A stretch of 5,150 nucleotides of DNA from an uncultured archaeon. Lineage in GTDB: Archaea > Korarchaeota > Korarchaeia > Korarchaeales > Korarchaeaceae. The notes below the pieces were generated by a model. It was not told where the DNA came from, did not search any database, and was given only the letters and a program-made list of their open reading frames with translations. This document shows positions 1 to 5,150 of this stretch, one piece after another (the first letter of the stretch is position 1; every line of letters starts with the position of its first letter). The translations under genes and the position numbers were made by a program. The DNA is taken from the NCBI GenBank assembly GCA_938073845.1, contig CALJEO010000145.1:1-5150 (forward strand). The letters are read 5' to 3'.

Positions 1-324
1 GGGCGGGTGAGATCGGGAAGGGGAACCTTCACGCCTATCGCTGGAGCAAGGGGTAATTCCCGAGAAAATAGAGAGGGGAGCTGAGCCCAGGGAAGTGATT
101 GAGCAGAGGTACAGTTCCCTCAAGCTTGTGTTGAGGATCCCCTCCGGGAAGATGTCAGATATCGTGAGATTGGCGAACTTCATCAAGAGCAAGTTCTCGA
201 ACGTTGAGATGAAGGTGGAAATCTCAGTAGTGGAGGTGGAATAACGCCTAAAGAGTATGAGGAGAAGATCAGAGAAGCGATAAATCAATTGCAAATCGAG
301 GTTGAGAAGGAAGAGAAAGCTTAG
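1..324 (+). pseudogene. C-terminal part of an unidentified protein, frame broken twice
   Basis: A coding signal runs to a TAG stop at 322-324 but moves through three frames. Frame 3 (from 3) reads AGEIGKGNLHAYRWSKG and meets TAA at 54. Frame 2 continues as VIPEKIERGAEPREVIEQRY and on through a beta-rich stretch ending EISVVEVE at TAA 242. Frame 1 finishes as ITPKEYEEKIREAINQLQIE followed by a charged tail. Adding one G to the GGGG at 50-53 and one A to the AA at 240-241 restores a continuous protein of about 108 residues, open at the left edge of the window. Two same-direction losses in short homopolymers suggest gene decay or assembly error; -1 recoding is less likely. The alternating strand/helix tail faintly recalls the C-terminus of archaeal DUF499-type ATPases, but I cannot confirm this and assign no function. 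Confidence 0.5.
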
Positions 325-438
325 GGCATTGAACTAGCGTTCAGGGCAAGAAGTCAAAATGAGGGCAATGTCCCTGATGCAGGGTCTTGAGGAGTAAGGT
401 AGATCTTAGTTCTCAGCTGTCGAGTGAGGAGCTATCCG
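325..438. other. Non-coding or degraded spacer
   Basis: No gene is supported here. The only plus-strand reading with a start is a 12-codon ATG frame at 359-397 (MRAMSLMQGLEE). Frame 1 gives a short fragment, ELAFRARSQNEGN, ending in TGA at 388-390. Both could be debris from the broken gene to the left. A 5-bp hairpin (372-376 with 380-384, three-base loop) is present but has no following T-tract. Confidence 0.3.
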
Positions 439-442
439 AAAA
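439..442 (-). terminator. T4 tract just after tRNA-Pro
   Basis: On the minus strand the tRNA ends in A at 444, followed by C and then TTTT (439-442). Short T-runs directly after stable RNA genes are typical archaeal intrinsic termination signals. The run is short, so this is a modest call. Confidence 0.4.
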
Positions 443-443
443 G

Positions 444-517
444 TGGGGCCGCCGGGATTTGAACCCGGGACCACCAGCGCCCCAGGCTGGCATCCTACCT
501 AGCTAGACCACGGCCCC
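444..517 (-). tRNA. tRNA-Pro, anticodon GGG
   Basis: The reverse complement folds into a complete 74-base cloverleaf. The acceptor stem is GGGGCCG/CGGCCCC with discriminator A at 444. The D-arm is GTCT/GGAT around a 9-base loop. The anticodon stem is CCAGC/GCTGG with loop CTGGGGC, so positions 34-36 are GGG, reading the proline codon CCC and probably CCU by wobble. The variable region is five bases (TGGTC), and the T-arm is CCGGG/CCCGG with loop TTCAAAT. There is no intron. CCA is not encoded (ACT follows the acceptor stem), so it must be added after transcription. The gene stands alone on its strand, divergent from the DUF92 gene, with a TATA-like element about 20 bases upstream. Confidence 0.96.
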
Positions 518-535
518 CTAATGCTACCACCTCGA

Positions 536-543
536 TTTTTAAA
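536..543. promoter_or_regulatory. TATA-like element, possibly shared by divergent genes
   Basis: TTTTTAAA lies in the only spacer between the tRNA-Pro (leftward from 517) and the DUF92 gene (rightward from 574 or 592). Its TTTAAA core is self-complementary, so a TATA-binding protein could seat in either direction. The core centre is about 24 bases from the tRNA 5' end. Rightward, a start about 26 bases away would fall near 567, just before either candidate start codon. No second AT-rich element is visible in the gap. The assignment rests on position and composition only. Confidence 0.55.
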
Positions 544-581
544 CGATTACTACCGGCTAGCCTCGGGTTGTAAATGCTCTC

Positions 582-591
582 CGAGGGGATC
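582..591 (+). promoter_or_regulatory. Shine-Dalgarno-like site before the ATG at 592
   Basis: CGAGGGGATC matches the archaeal ribosome-binding consensus GGAGGTGATC at eight of ten places. Its GAGG core lies five bases before ATG 592. This favours 592 over the in-frame ATG at 574, which has no such site. Confidence 0.5.
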
Positions 592-1368
592 ATGACCCTA
601 GCGAGTCTTGCATCGATCTTCGTCGTTGGATCGATCGGCTATAGCAGGGGTACGGTGGATGGGAGCGGCCTCATCTCCGGAATCCTGGTGGGCTCCATCT
701 TCGCCCTCGCTGGAGGATATTCTGCTGTCATAATGCTTCTCACGTTCTTCCTACTGGGAAGCATCTTCACTAAGTACAGGTACTCATATAAGGAGGAGAT
801 AGGGGCAGCTGAGCCGAGAGGTGGGGCTAGAGGTTGGAGGAGCGTCTTCTCGAACCTCCTCTTTCCATCTTTAGCTCTCTTACTTTACCAAATTAGCGAT
901 GATCGCACTTACCTTCTTGCCTTCCTATCCTCGCTCTCATGTTCCCTAGCTGACACTTTGGCGAGCGAGCTGGGCCCATTGGATGGCAGGGGGGCCCGCA
1001 TGATAACCGACTTGAGGAGGGTACCTCACGGCACCTCAGGTGCCATCTCCATCCTAGGTACTATCTCCAGCCTCCTAGGATCCTTCATAATACCTCTGGA
1101 AGCCTTACTCTTCAGTATGGTGGATTTGACAGCTCTCCTACTAGCATCTACTCTGGGCTTCCTCTCCTCCGTAGTGGATTCTCTCCTAGGGGCCACCTTG
1201 CAAGCTAGGTTCATCTGCGATGGCTTGGTGATCGAGGACCCCTCCTCATGCCAGGGGAGGGCCATTCATTTAAGCGGCATCCCTTGGATCGATAATCACT
1301 CGGTCAACCTGATCTCAACTGGCTTCGGCTTCCTGATGGCTTTAATCTTAGGAGAGTGTGTCCTGTGA
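592..1368 (+). CDS. DUF92/TMEM19-family integral membrane protein
   Basis: A 258-residue protein with six or seven hydrophobic segments, so it sits in the cell membrane. It carries the signatures of the DUF92 (TMEM19) family in order: a GARGWRSVFSN segment (about residues 78-88), ADTLASELG (120-128) with acidic D121 and E126, VPHGTSGAISILGT (144-157), VDSLLGATLQ (195-204) and a terminal WIDNHSVNLIST (232-243). Length is normal for the family. Plant and cyanobacterial members (VTE6) are phytyl-phosphate kinases, so an isoprenoid- or lipid-phosphate kinase role is an inference; archaeal members are largely uncharacterised. The ATG at 592 is preferred because of the Shine-Dalgarno-like site at 582-591. 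ATG 574 would add six residues and remains possible, giving a very short leader from the TATA-like element at 536-543. The stop overlaps the next gene's GTG in a GTGA junction, so the two are probably co-translated. Confidence 0.88.
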   Translation: MTLASLASIFVVGSIGYSRGTVDGSGLISGILVGSIFALAGGYSAVIMLLTFFLLGSIFTKYRYSYKEEIGAAEPRGGARGWRSVFSNLLFPSLALLLYQISDDRTYLLAFLSSLSCSLADTLASELGPLDGRGARMITDLRRVPHGTSGAISILGTISSLLGSFIIPLEALLFSMVDLTALLLASTLGFLSSVVDSLLGATLQARFICDGLVIEDPSSCQGRAIHLSGIPWIDNHSVNLISTGFGFLMALILGECVL

Positions 1369-2087
1369 GGGTCTCCGTCATTGTACCCACTTACAATGAG
1401 GAGGGGTTCATAGAGAGGACGCTCAAGGCCCTGAGGAACGTCGGTGCCCATGAGGTGGTTGTGGTCGATGGTGGGAGCGAGGATAGGACCTTGGAGATAG
1501 CTAGGAGGTATGCTGATGTGGTGGAGAGCTCAAGTTCCTTCGATTCGCCTGCTAAAGCTAGGAATGCTGGAATAAGGTTCTCCACAGGGGAGATCGTCGC
1601 CTTCATCGATGCAGATACTGTCGTATCCACCAGCTGGCTTGTTACCATACTGGACTGCTTCTCAAGGAGTGAGGAGGTGGTGGGTGCTACGGGACCCGCT
1701 TATCCCCTTGAGAGGGATCTTTTAACGGCTCCCTACATATTCTCGTATGAGATACTCGTCAGGCTCACCCTGATGGTGGGGAGGCCCCACTTCCTGGGTT
1801 TCAACTGCGCCTATAGGAGGGAATTCCTGGAAGCTGTCTCAGGATTTGATGAGAGGTTCAGGGTCTCTGAAGACGCTCTCCTCTCTATGAAGGCTTCAGC
1901 TTACGGTAAGCTCAGGTTCCTCAGGGACATGGTGGTTTACACATCAGCTAGGAGGCTGAGGTCCAGGGGGATAGCTGAGGCCCTCTTCTACCTATTCTAC
2001 AACGGCCCCTCGGTGATCTTCCTAGGGAGACCCTTCAATTACTACCCTAAGCCCTCAGGAAGTCCGAGATCCCTTCGAAGAGGCTGA
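1365..2087 (+). CDS. Family 2 glycosyltransferase (GT-A fold)
   Basis: A 240-residue protein that transfers a sugar from a nucleotide- or lipid-linked donor; donor and acceptor cannot be read from sequence. The nucleotide-binding start VSVIVPTYNEE (3-13) and VDGGSEDRT (34-42) are followed by SPAKARNAGI (61-70), the metal-binding DAD (82-84), FLGFNCAYRR (143-152) and an acidic ED pair (169-170) where the catalytic base of GT2 enzymes lies. A weakly hydrophobic stretch (about 204-220) may touch the membrane; no full multi-pass tail is present. GTG 1365 is chosen because it forms a GTGA overlap with the DUF92 stop and has GGAGAG eight bases upstream. GTG 1356 would add three residues but leaves no room for that site. 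The 3' end overlaps the oppositely oriented Pcc1 gene by 41 bp. The basic, proline- and serine-rich last 14 codons lie within that overlap. Confidence 0.9.
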   Translation: MRVSVIVPTYNEEGFIERTLKALRNVGAHEVVVVDGGSEDRTLEIARRYADVVESSSSFDSPAKARNAGIRFSTGEIVAFIDADTVVSTSWLVTILDCFSRSEEVVGATGPAYPLERDLLTAPYIFSYEILVRLTLMVGRPHFLGFNCAYRREFLEAVSGFDERFRVSEDALLSMKASAYGKLRFLRDMVVYTSARRLRSRGIAEALFYLFYNGPSVIFLGRPFNYYPKPSGSPRSLRRG

Positions 2088-2274
2088 CGATCCTCAGGAT
2101 GCTGTTGACTATCGCCCTCACCCTGGTCGGTCTACCCTCCACCCTAACCATCACCTCATTACCATCTAGCTCCGGCTTCAGATCGCTGAAATCAGGAAGG
2201 AAGGATTTGAAGAACTCCCCAGCCTCCTCATCGCTCTCAAATCTTATCCTTAAGATCATCGATGCCCTCGCCAT
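2047..2274 (-). CDS. pcc1: Pcc1-like small subunit of the KEOPS complex
   Basis: A 75-residue protein of the Pcc1/CTAG fold. It has a first strand ASMILRIRFES (4-14), a helix EEAGEFFKSFLPDF (16-29), strands NEVMVRVEG (39-47), and a closing helix TRVRAIVNSILRIVSLFEGI (50-69). In archaea Pcc1 is the dimerising subunit of KEOPS, which works with Kae1, Bud32 and Cgi121 to make t6A at position 37 of ANN-decoding tRNAs. It is the last gene of the exosome operon and overlaps the Brix gene by 38 bp, so coupled translation is likely. Start 2274 keeps the whole first strand. ATG 2259 has a GAGG six bases upstream and would give 70 residues. The assignment rests on pattern, size and the known Pcc1 place after Imp4 in archaeal exosome operons. 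Sequence conservation in this family is weak. Confidence 0.75.
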   Translation of the reverse strand: MARASMILRIRFESDEEAGEFFKSFLPDFSDLKPELDGNEVMVRVEGRPTRVRAIVNSILRIVSLFEGISDFLRA

Positions 2275-2806
2275 ACTCCCTTATCTCCGATATCCTCATC
2301 CTAGGCCCGAGCTCCTCAGCAGGCCTTACCGCGTAGAAGGTGCCTCTAATTCCCCCATTCGAGCTCAGGAGGAATGCTATATCACAGTTCACGGATCGGA
2401 GATCCTCCAAGCCCTTACTCAGGATGGATGCGTTGAAGGACTTAGCTAGTATCCTCGCCCCGTCTTTCAGATCCTCGTGCGAGTAAGCGATCCCCAGTCT
2501 GCGGACGTGAGGTGCCCTCCTGCTAGTCACCTCCCTCCTCAGGGAGACTCCCTCCAGTCTCACTGAGGATATGGGTCTCAGGTGGGAGGGAGAGGGCTCG
2601 TAGAATGTCAGGGAGGAGGGGTTTCCCATCTGAGTCCCCACCACTATAACCCTCTCCGCCCCCTCCCTGATCGCTAGCCCGTTCAGATCCTCCATCGACA
2701 TCTTTCCCCTGTTCCTCCTCTTGGAGGCAGGTATCACATGGCTTAGGTCTCTGATGAAGGACCTAGTCCTTTTGGAGGGCCTTCTGGTTGTCGTTATGAG
2801 TATCAA
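2237..2806 (-). CDS. Brix/Imp4-like ribosome biogenesis protein
   Basis: A 189-residue single Brix domain, the usual archaeal size. The N-terminus ILITTTRRPSKRTRSFIRDL is the classic family opening. It is followed by IPASKRRNRGKMSMEDL (25-41), in which the RGK and helix contact RNA in related proteins, then AERVIVVGTQMGNPSSLTFY (50-69). Eukaryotic relatives (Imp4, Brx1, Rpf1/2, Ssf1) bind rRNA during subunit assembly, and the archaeal protein is inferred to act in rRNA processing. The start is TTG at 2806-2804, which overlaps the eL43 stop as TTGA with GGGAGG a few bases upstream. The next in-frame ATG (residue 36) would delete the most conserved part, so TTG is needed. A less conserved C-terminal half follows, ending within the Pcc1 start. 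Confidence 0.9.
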   Translation of the reverse strand: MILITTTRRPSKRTRSFIRDLSHVIPASKRRNRGKMSMEDLNGLAIREGAERVIVVGTQMGNPSSLTFYEPSPSHLRPISSVRLEGVSLRREVTSRRAPHVRRLGIAYSHEDLKDGARILAKSFNASILSKGLEDLRSVNCDIAFLLSSNGGIRGTFYAVRPAEELGPRMRISEIREYGEGIDDLKDKI

Positions 2807-3051
2807 CTGCCCTCCCTTGTGAGTTCAGCGCTCCTAGCCACGGCCGTGAACGGCTCCCATGCGCCGCCCGTGAACTCCTTACCGCACTTCCCGCACCTCC
2901 ATATCCCCAGCCTTACCCTCCTAACGGCAACGGCTCCGCAGTAAGGGCATCTGTAGGTGCTCTTGCTCTTCTGCAGGATACTCTCAACTCTCTTCCTTAC
3001 CTTCAGGCCGTATCTGGGCGTTCTGAACTTACTTCTAGGTGCCCTCACCAT
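2803..3051 (-). CDS. rpl37ae: Large-subunit ribosomal protein eL43 (L37Ae)
   Basis: An 82-residue zinc-ribbon ribosomal protein. Basic residues at the start (RTPRYGLKVRKRVESI, 10-25) bind 23S rRNA, and the ribbon cysteines are CPYC (35-38) and CGKC (53-56). The segment between them, VRRVRLGIWRC, is typical of L37Ae, as is KEFTGGAWEPFT after the ribbon. All four zinc ligands are present, so it belongs to the zinc-binding form. ATG 3051 directly abuts the Rrp42 TGA (3054-3052). The gene ends in a TTGA overlap with the Brix gene. eL43 within the exosome operon is a known archaeal arrangement, linking ribosome assembly to RNA turnover. The RNA polymerase subunit Rpo12/RpoP, which some archaea place next to it, is absent here. 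Confidence 0.95.
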   Translation of the reverse strand: MVRAPRSKFRTPRYGLKVRKRVESILQKSKSTYRCPYCGAVAVRRVRLGIWRCGKCGKEFTGGAWEPFTAVARSAELTREGS

Positions 3052-3858
3052 TCATATCGCCCCTCTCACTATCTCAGCTAGTTCGGACCACTTAGCCCTG
3101 GCCACGCTCATCATATTTAAAATCTCATCCATCTTGAAGGTACCGTGCTTCTTCTGTATCGAGCAGACCTTACCCTCCCCATTTATCGCTATAGTGATCG
3201 AGGCATCACAGACACCCTCCTCCTCCTTCGTTGGGTCTAAAAGCATCCTGTTGCCTATCTTGACGAATGTAAAGTTTATGGGTATGTCCCTGAGCTCTAG
3301 CCTTCTCTTCGTTTCCCTCACCTCTAACTCACCGTTCTCCTTGAGCTCGACCTCAGGTATCTCGGTCCTACCGAGCGCTATCAAGCTAGCTAGCGTCAGC
3401 GAGTCCTCCAGGTTGCCGTCGTAGTCGAGCACGTACATATCCAGGAAGAGCATGTAAACTAGTTTTCCAGGTGAGATCACTAGGGAGCTTAGGTCTATGG
3501 CATCAGCGCTCCTTATCGCCCTATCCACTATCCTAGCCAGCTCTATGGCCCCCTCATCCGGAGGACCCGGCTCAAACGTGGGTGAGGCAACTGGAAGGAG
3601 CTCCACGTTAGATACAAAGACCCCCTTATCTGGAGTATCGGGGAAGGGCTCTCCAAGGTCCGCTTTAACTCCGACGAGTACCTGAGTCTCCCCCAGTCTC
3701 AGCCAGGATTCACCCTCAGCTTTCGTGAACGTGCCGCTTAACACCTCGATGGGTCTGTAGTCGTATAGACCTCTTCCGTCCAACCTCTGCCCCTTCTCAA
3801 TGAGATCCCTTATGTATTCCTTCATCAGATTATGTGTCAGTATCTCCTGATCGAACAT
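3052..3858 (-). CDS. rrp42: Exosome complex component Rrp42
   Basis: An RNase PH-fold subunit of the archaeal exosome ring, 268 residues, near the family length. Three Rrp41-Rrp42 pairs form the hexamer. Rrp42 itself is catalytically inactive but shapes the phosphorolytic site and binds RNA. Visible features are QRLDGRGLYDYRPIEV, the ring-contact segment NVELLPVASPTFEPGPPDE, AIELARIVDRAIR (basic residues facing the RNA path), VISPGKLVYMLFLDMYVLDY and LLDPTKEEEGVCDASITIA. ATG 3858 is chosen because a strong GGAGGT at 3871-3866 lies seven bases upstream. GTG 3861, overlapping the Rrp41 stop as GTGA, would add one residue. The gene is coupled to Rrp41 upstream and abuts eL43 downstream. Confidence 0.96.
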   Translation of the reverse strand: MFDQEILTHNLMKEYIRDLIEKGQRLDGRGLYDYRPIEVLSGTFTKAEGESWLRLGETQVLVGVKADLGEPFPDTPDKGVFVSNVELLPVASPTFEPGPPDEGAIELARIVDRAIRSADAIDLSSLVISPGKLVYMLFLDMYVLDYDGNLEDSLTLASLIALGRTEIPEVELKENGELEVRETKRRLELRDIPINFTFVKIGNRMLLDPTKEEEGVCDASITIAINGEGKVCSIQKKHGTFKMDEILNMMSVARAKWSELAEIVRGAI

Positions 3859-4622
3859 CACGATAACCTCCCGACACCCCTCTCGACAAGCTGATAGGGC
3901 CTCTTTAGGGCCTCCTTCTGGACCTCGTAAACGAACCTTATCGCCTTCCTCCCTAGTTCGAGGGCCTGCTTGAACTCATCCTCCGTTAGGGTACCATCGG
4001 CTTGGAGCAGGGTTATCTCCTCCGATTCCATCATCATGGCCATCGGCATGTCCGAGTCCCCCCACATGTCCTCATCGTGGTTCGGGTCAACAACTATGAA
4101 TTCTCCAACCCTACCGATCGAACAAGCCGCTACAAGTCCTCTCATCGCTACCCCAGCGCTCGCTAAGGCCAGGGATGCTGCATTTATCCCAGCAACCCTG
4201 GTGCCCGCATCTGACCTCAGAACCTCCACGAATATATCTATCACAGCTCCAGGGTAGTTCTCGACGAATATGGCTGGCTTCAAAGCTTCTCTTATGACTT
4301 TGGAGAGCTCTATGCTCCTCCTATCTGGCCCAGGTCTCCTCCTCTCCGGGGTGGAGAAGGGGGCCATGTTGTACCTCGCCCTGATGAGGGCCCTATCAGG
4401 AAGGGTCATATGCTTCGGATGGACCTCCCTAGGTCCGAAGACAGCTGCTAGAATCCTATTACCTCCCCATTCAACGAAAGCAGATCCGTCCGCTCTCTCT
4501 AGTACTCCTACCATCATCTTGATGGGTCTCATCTCATAGGGGAGCCTTCCATCCGTCCTGACACCCTCCCCCGTTATCAACCTCTCGGGTCTCCTCTCAA
4601 CGTAAAGGGGCATGGATATCAC
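3858..4622 (-). CDS. rrp41: Exosome complex component Rrp41 (catalytic RNase PH subunit)
   Basis: A 254-residue RNase PH-fold protein, the active subunit of the archaeal exosome. It degrades RNA 3' to 5' by phosphorolysis and, in reverse, adds A-rich tails. Motifs in order: VRTDGRLPYEMRPIK (21-35), the ring-contact segment RYNMAPFSTPERR (83-95), RRSIELSKVIREAL (101-114) with RNA-binding arginines R101-R102, AGTR (139-142) for phosphate binding, and DMWGDSDMPMAMM (185-197), in which D191 aligns with the catalytic aspartate of the Sulfolobus enzyme. The usual phosphate loop is AGSR; here serine is threonine, a mild change that keeps the hydroxyl. GTG 4622 directly follows the Rrp4 TAG. ATG 4613 (251 residues), with GGTGAT just upstream, is an equally credible start. 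Confidence 0.96.
   Translation of the reverse strand: MISMPLYVERRPERLITGEGVRTDGRLPYEMRPIKMMVGVLERADGSAFVEWGGNRILAAVFGPREVHPKHMTLPDRALIRARYNMAPFSTPERRRPGPDRRSIELSKVIREALKPAIFVENYPGAVIDIFVEVLRSDAGTRVAGINAASLALASAGVAMRGLVAACSIGRVGEFIVVDPNHDEDMWGDSDMPMAMMMESEEITLLQADGTLTEDEFKQALELGRKAIRFVYEVQKEALKRPYQLVERGVGRLS
3866..3871 (-). promoter_or_regulatory. Strong Shine-Dalgarno inside the rrp41 3' end
   Basis: GGAGGT on the minus strand, within the last codons of rrp41, is complementary to the 16S rRNA tail. It lies seven bases before the rrp42 ATG at 3858 and four before GTG 3861. It supports re-initiation at the rrp41/rrp42 overlap and favours the ATG. Confidence 0.6.
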
Positions 4623-5150
4623 CTACACCAACTCCTGGGAGAGGAGGGACATCACCCTATCGCTCAATCCAGAGACGTGGGACTCCTCCTCTATCTTCCT
4701 CAGGGCCTTCTCGAGGGCTATCAGCTCCCTGACAGAGGGGGGCTTCACCCAGATCCTCCCATTATTGGCTACTATTATCTCGCTCCTGGTCTTCTCCTTG
4801 AGTATTGAGAGCATCGATTGCCTCTTCCCTATGACCCTGGGTACCTTCGCGGGATCCACCTCGAGCAAGTAGCCCCCTTCAAGCTTCCCCAAGCCCTCGA
4901 AATCTATGGTGAGTACGAGGGAGGAAGCCCCATCGAAGGACTTCACCTTCGCGAGTATCACATCCCCCACCCTGAGGTCGTACTTCCTCATGTCCACTCT
5001 CTCGGCGACCCTGCTCCTGGGTATGGGTATCGCCCCCTGATAGGGGGACCTTATGTCCACTAACATAGTGTTGCCGCTTATCTTGGCGATGATGCCTATC
5101 ACTATGTCCTCCTCCTTGGGCATGTAAGCCCCAGCTAATGGTACTACGGA
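4623..5150 (-). CDS. rrp4: Exosome cap subunit Rrp4, N-terminus cut by window edge
   Basis: Rrp4 caps the exosome ring and feeds RNA into the central channel. 176 residues are visible and the frame stays open through 5150. Residues before the internal Met ([20 protein letters not shown]) match the end of the Rrp4 N-terminal domain, so the ATG at 5123 is not the start and perhaps 50-60 residues lie outside. The S1 RNA-binding domain follows (about visible residues 14-85; [13 protein letters not shown] and SPYQGAIPI are typical). Next is a KH domain (about 95-150; [19 protein letters not shown], then [14 protein letters not shown]). The usual glycine positions of the KH loops are altered (GKRQ, ANNG). 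A short acidic/helical tail ends in TAG directly before the Rrp41 GTG, so the two are likely translated together. Confidence 0.95.
   Translation of the reverse strand, partial: SVVPLAGAYMPKEEDIVIGIIAKISGNTMLVDIRSPYQGAIPIPRSRVAERVDMRKYDLRVGDVILAKVKSFDGASSLVLTIDFEGLGKLEGGYLLEVDPAKVPRVIGKRQSMLSILKEKTRSEIIVANNGRIWVKPPSVRELIALEKALRKIEEESHVSGLSDRVMSLLSQELV

Noticed and set aside
11..244. Frame-2 open reading of 77 codons at the left edge, as a separate gene
   Set aside because: Protein-like sequence continues on both sides in other frames, so it is the middle of a broken gene. It has no convincing start with a ribosome site.
370..386. Hairpin CCCTG-ATG-CAGGG as a terminator or small RNA
   Set aside because: The stem is five pairs, with no T-tract, and no C/D or other RNA-family motifs around it.
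359..397. Small ORF MRAMSLMQGLEE
   Set aside because: Only 12 codons, no clear ribosome-binding site, and chance-level length.
1026..1648. Minus-strand ORFs opposite DUF92 (1026-1265) and the glycosyltransferase (1391-1648)
   Set aside because: Both lie inside well-identified plus-strand genes and show no protein-family features.
2957..3424. 155-codon plus-strand ORF opposite eL43 and Rrp42
   Set aside because: It is a serine/leucine-rich shadow of genuine minus-strand genes, with no recognisable domain or promoter. The same applies to the plus-strand frames at 2099-2449, 3970-4257, 4270-4539, 4612-4872 and 4818-5063.
5121..5123. ATG at 5123 as the Rrp4 start
   Set aside because: The frame is open to the window edge and the upstream residues match the Rrp4 N-terminal domain. 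Starting here would remove that domain.
1..5150. CRISPR array, insertion sequence or long repeat
   Set aside because: I saw no regularly spaced repeats, transposase-like reading frame or flanking terminal inverted repeats. The genes are mostly housekeeping.

Overview
The window is archaeal. The evidence is a tightly packed minus-strand exosome operon (Rrp4, Rrp41, Rrp42, ribosomal protein eL43, a Brix/Imp4 protein and a Pcc1-like KEOPS subunit), TATA-like promoter sequence, a tRNA gene with no encoded CCA, and heavy use of AGG/AGA arginine and ATA isoleucine codons. The codon habit and gene content suggest a thermophilic archaeon, probably of the TACK group. A korarchaeal or thermoproteal source is possible, but this cannot be settled from the window.

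Layout. Positions 1-324 (+) carry the 3' part of a gene whose reading frame breaks twice, each time by one missing base in a short homopolymer. Positions 325-443 hold no gene I can support. Positions 444-517 (-) are an intronless tRNA-Pro with anticodon GGG. The gap 518-591 contains a single TTTTTAAA element, placed so that it could serve both the tRNA (leftward) and the next gene (rightward). From 592 to 2087 (+) there are two coupled genes: a DUF92/TMEM19-family membrane protein and a family 2 glycosyltransferase. From 5150 down to 2047 (-) six genes run head to tail with abutting or overlapping ends. Rrp4 is cut by the right edge of the window.

How the genes fit together. The minus-strand operon joins 3'-5' RNA degradation and tailing (exosome cap Rrp4 and ring Rrp41/Rrp42), a large-subunit ribosomal protein (eL43), an rRNA-processing factor (Brix/Imp4) and a tRNA t6A-modification subunit (Pcc1). 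It is a compact form of the known archaeal exosome superoperon. The two plus-strand genes are probably concerned with lipid or surface glycan metabolism: a possible isoprenoid-phosphate kinase relative followed by a sugar transferase. The plus-strand and minus-strand blocks converge and overlap tail to tail by 41 bp, with no intergenic space.

I do not see a previously undescribed multi-gene system. The most notable points are the doubly frameshifted 5' gene, the DUF92-glycosyltransferase pair, the shared promoter element, the convergent overlap, and unusual KH-domain residues in Rrp4.
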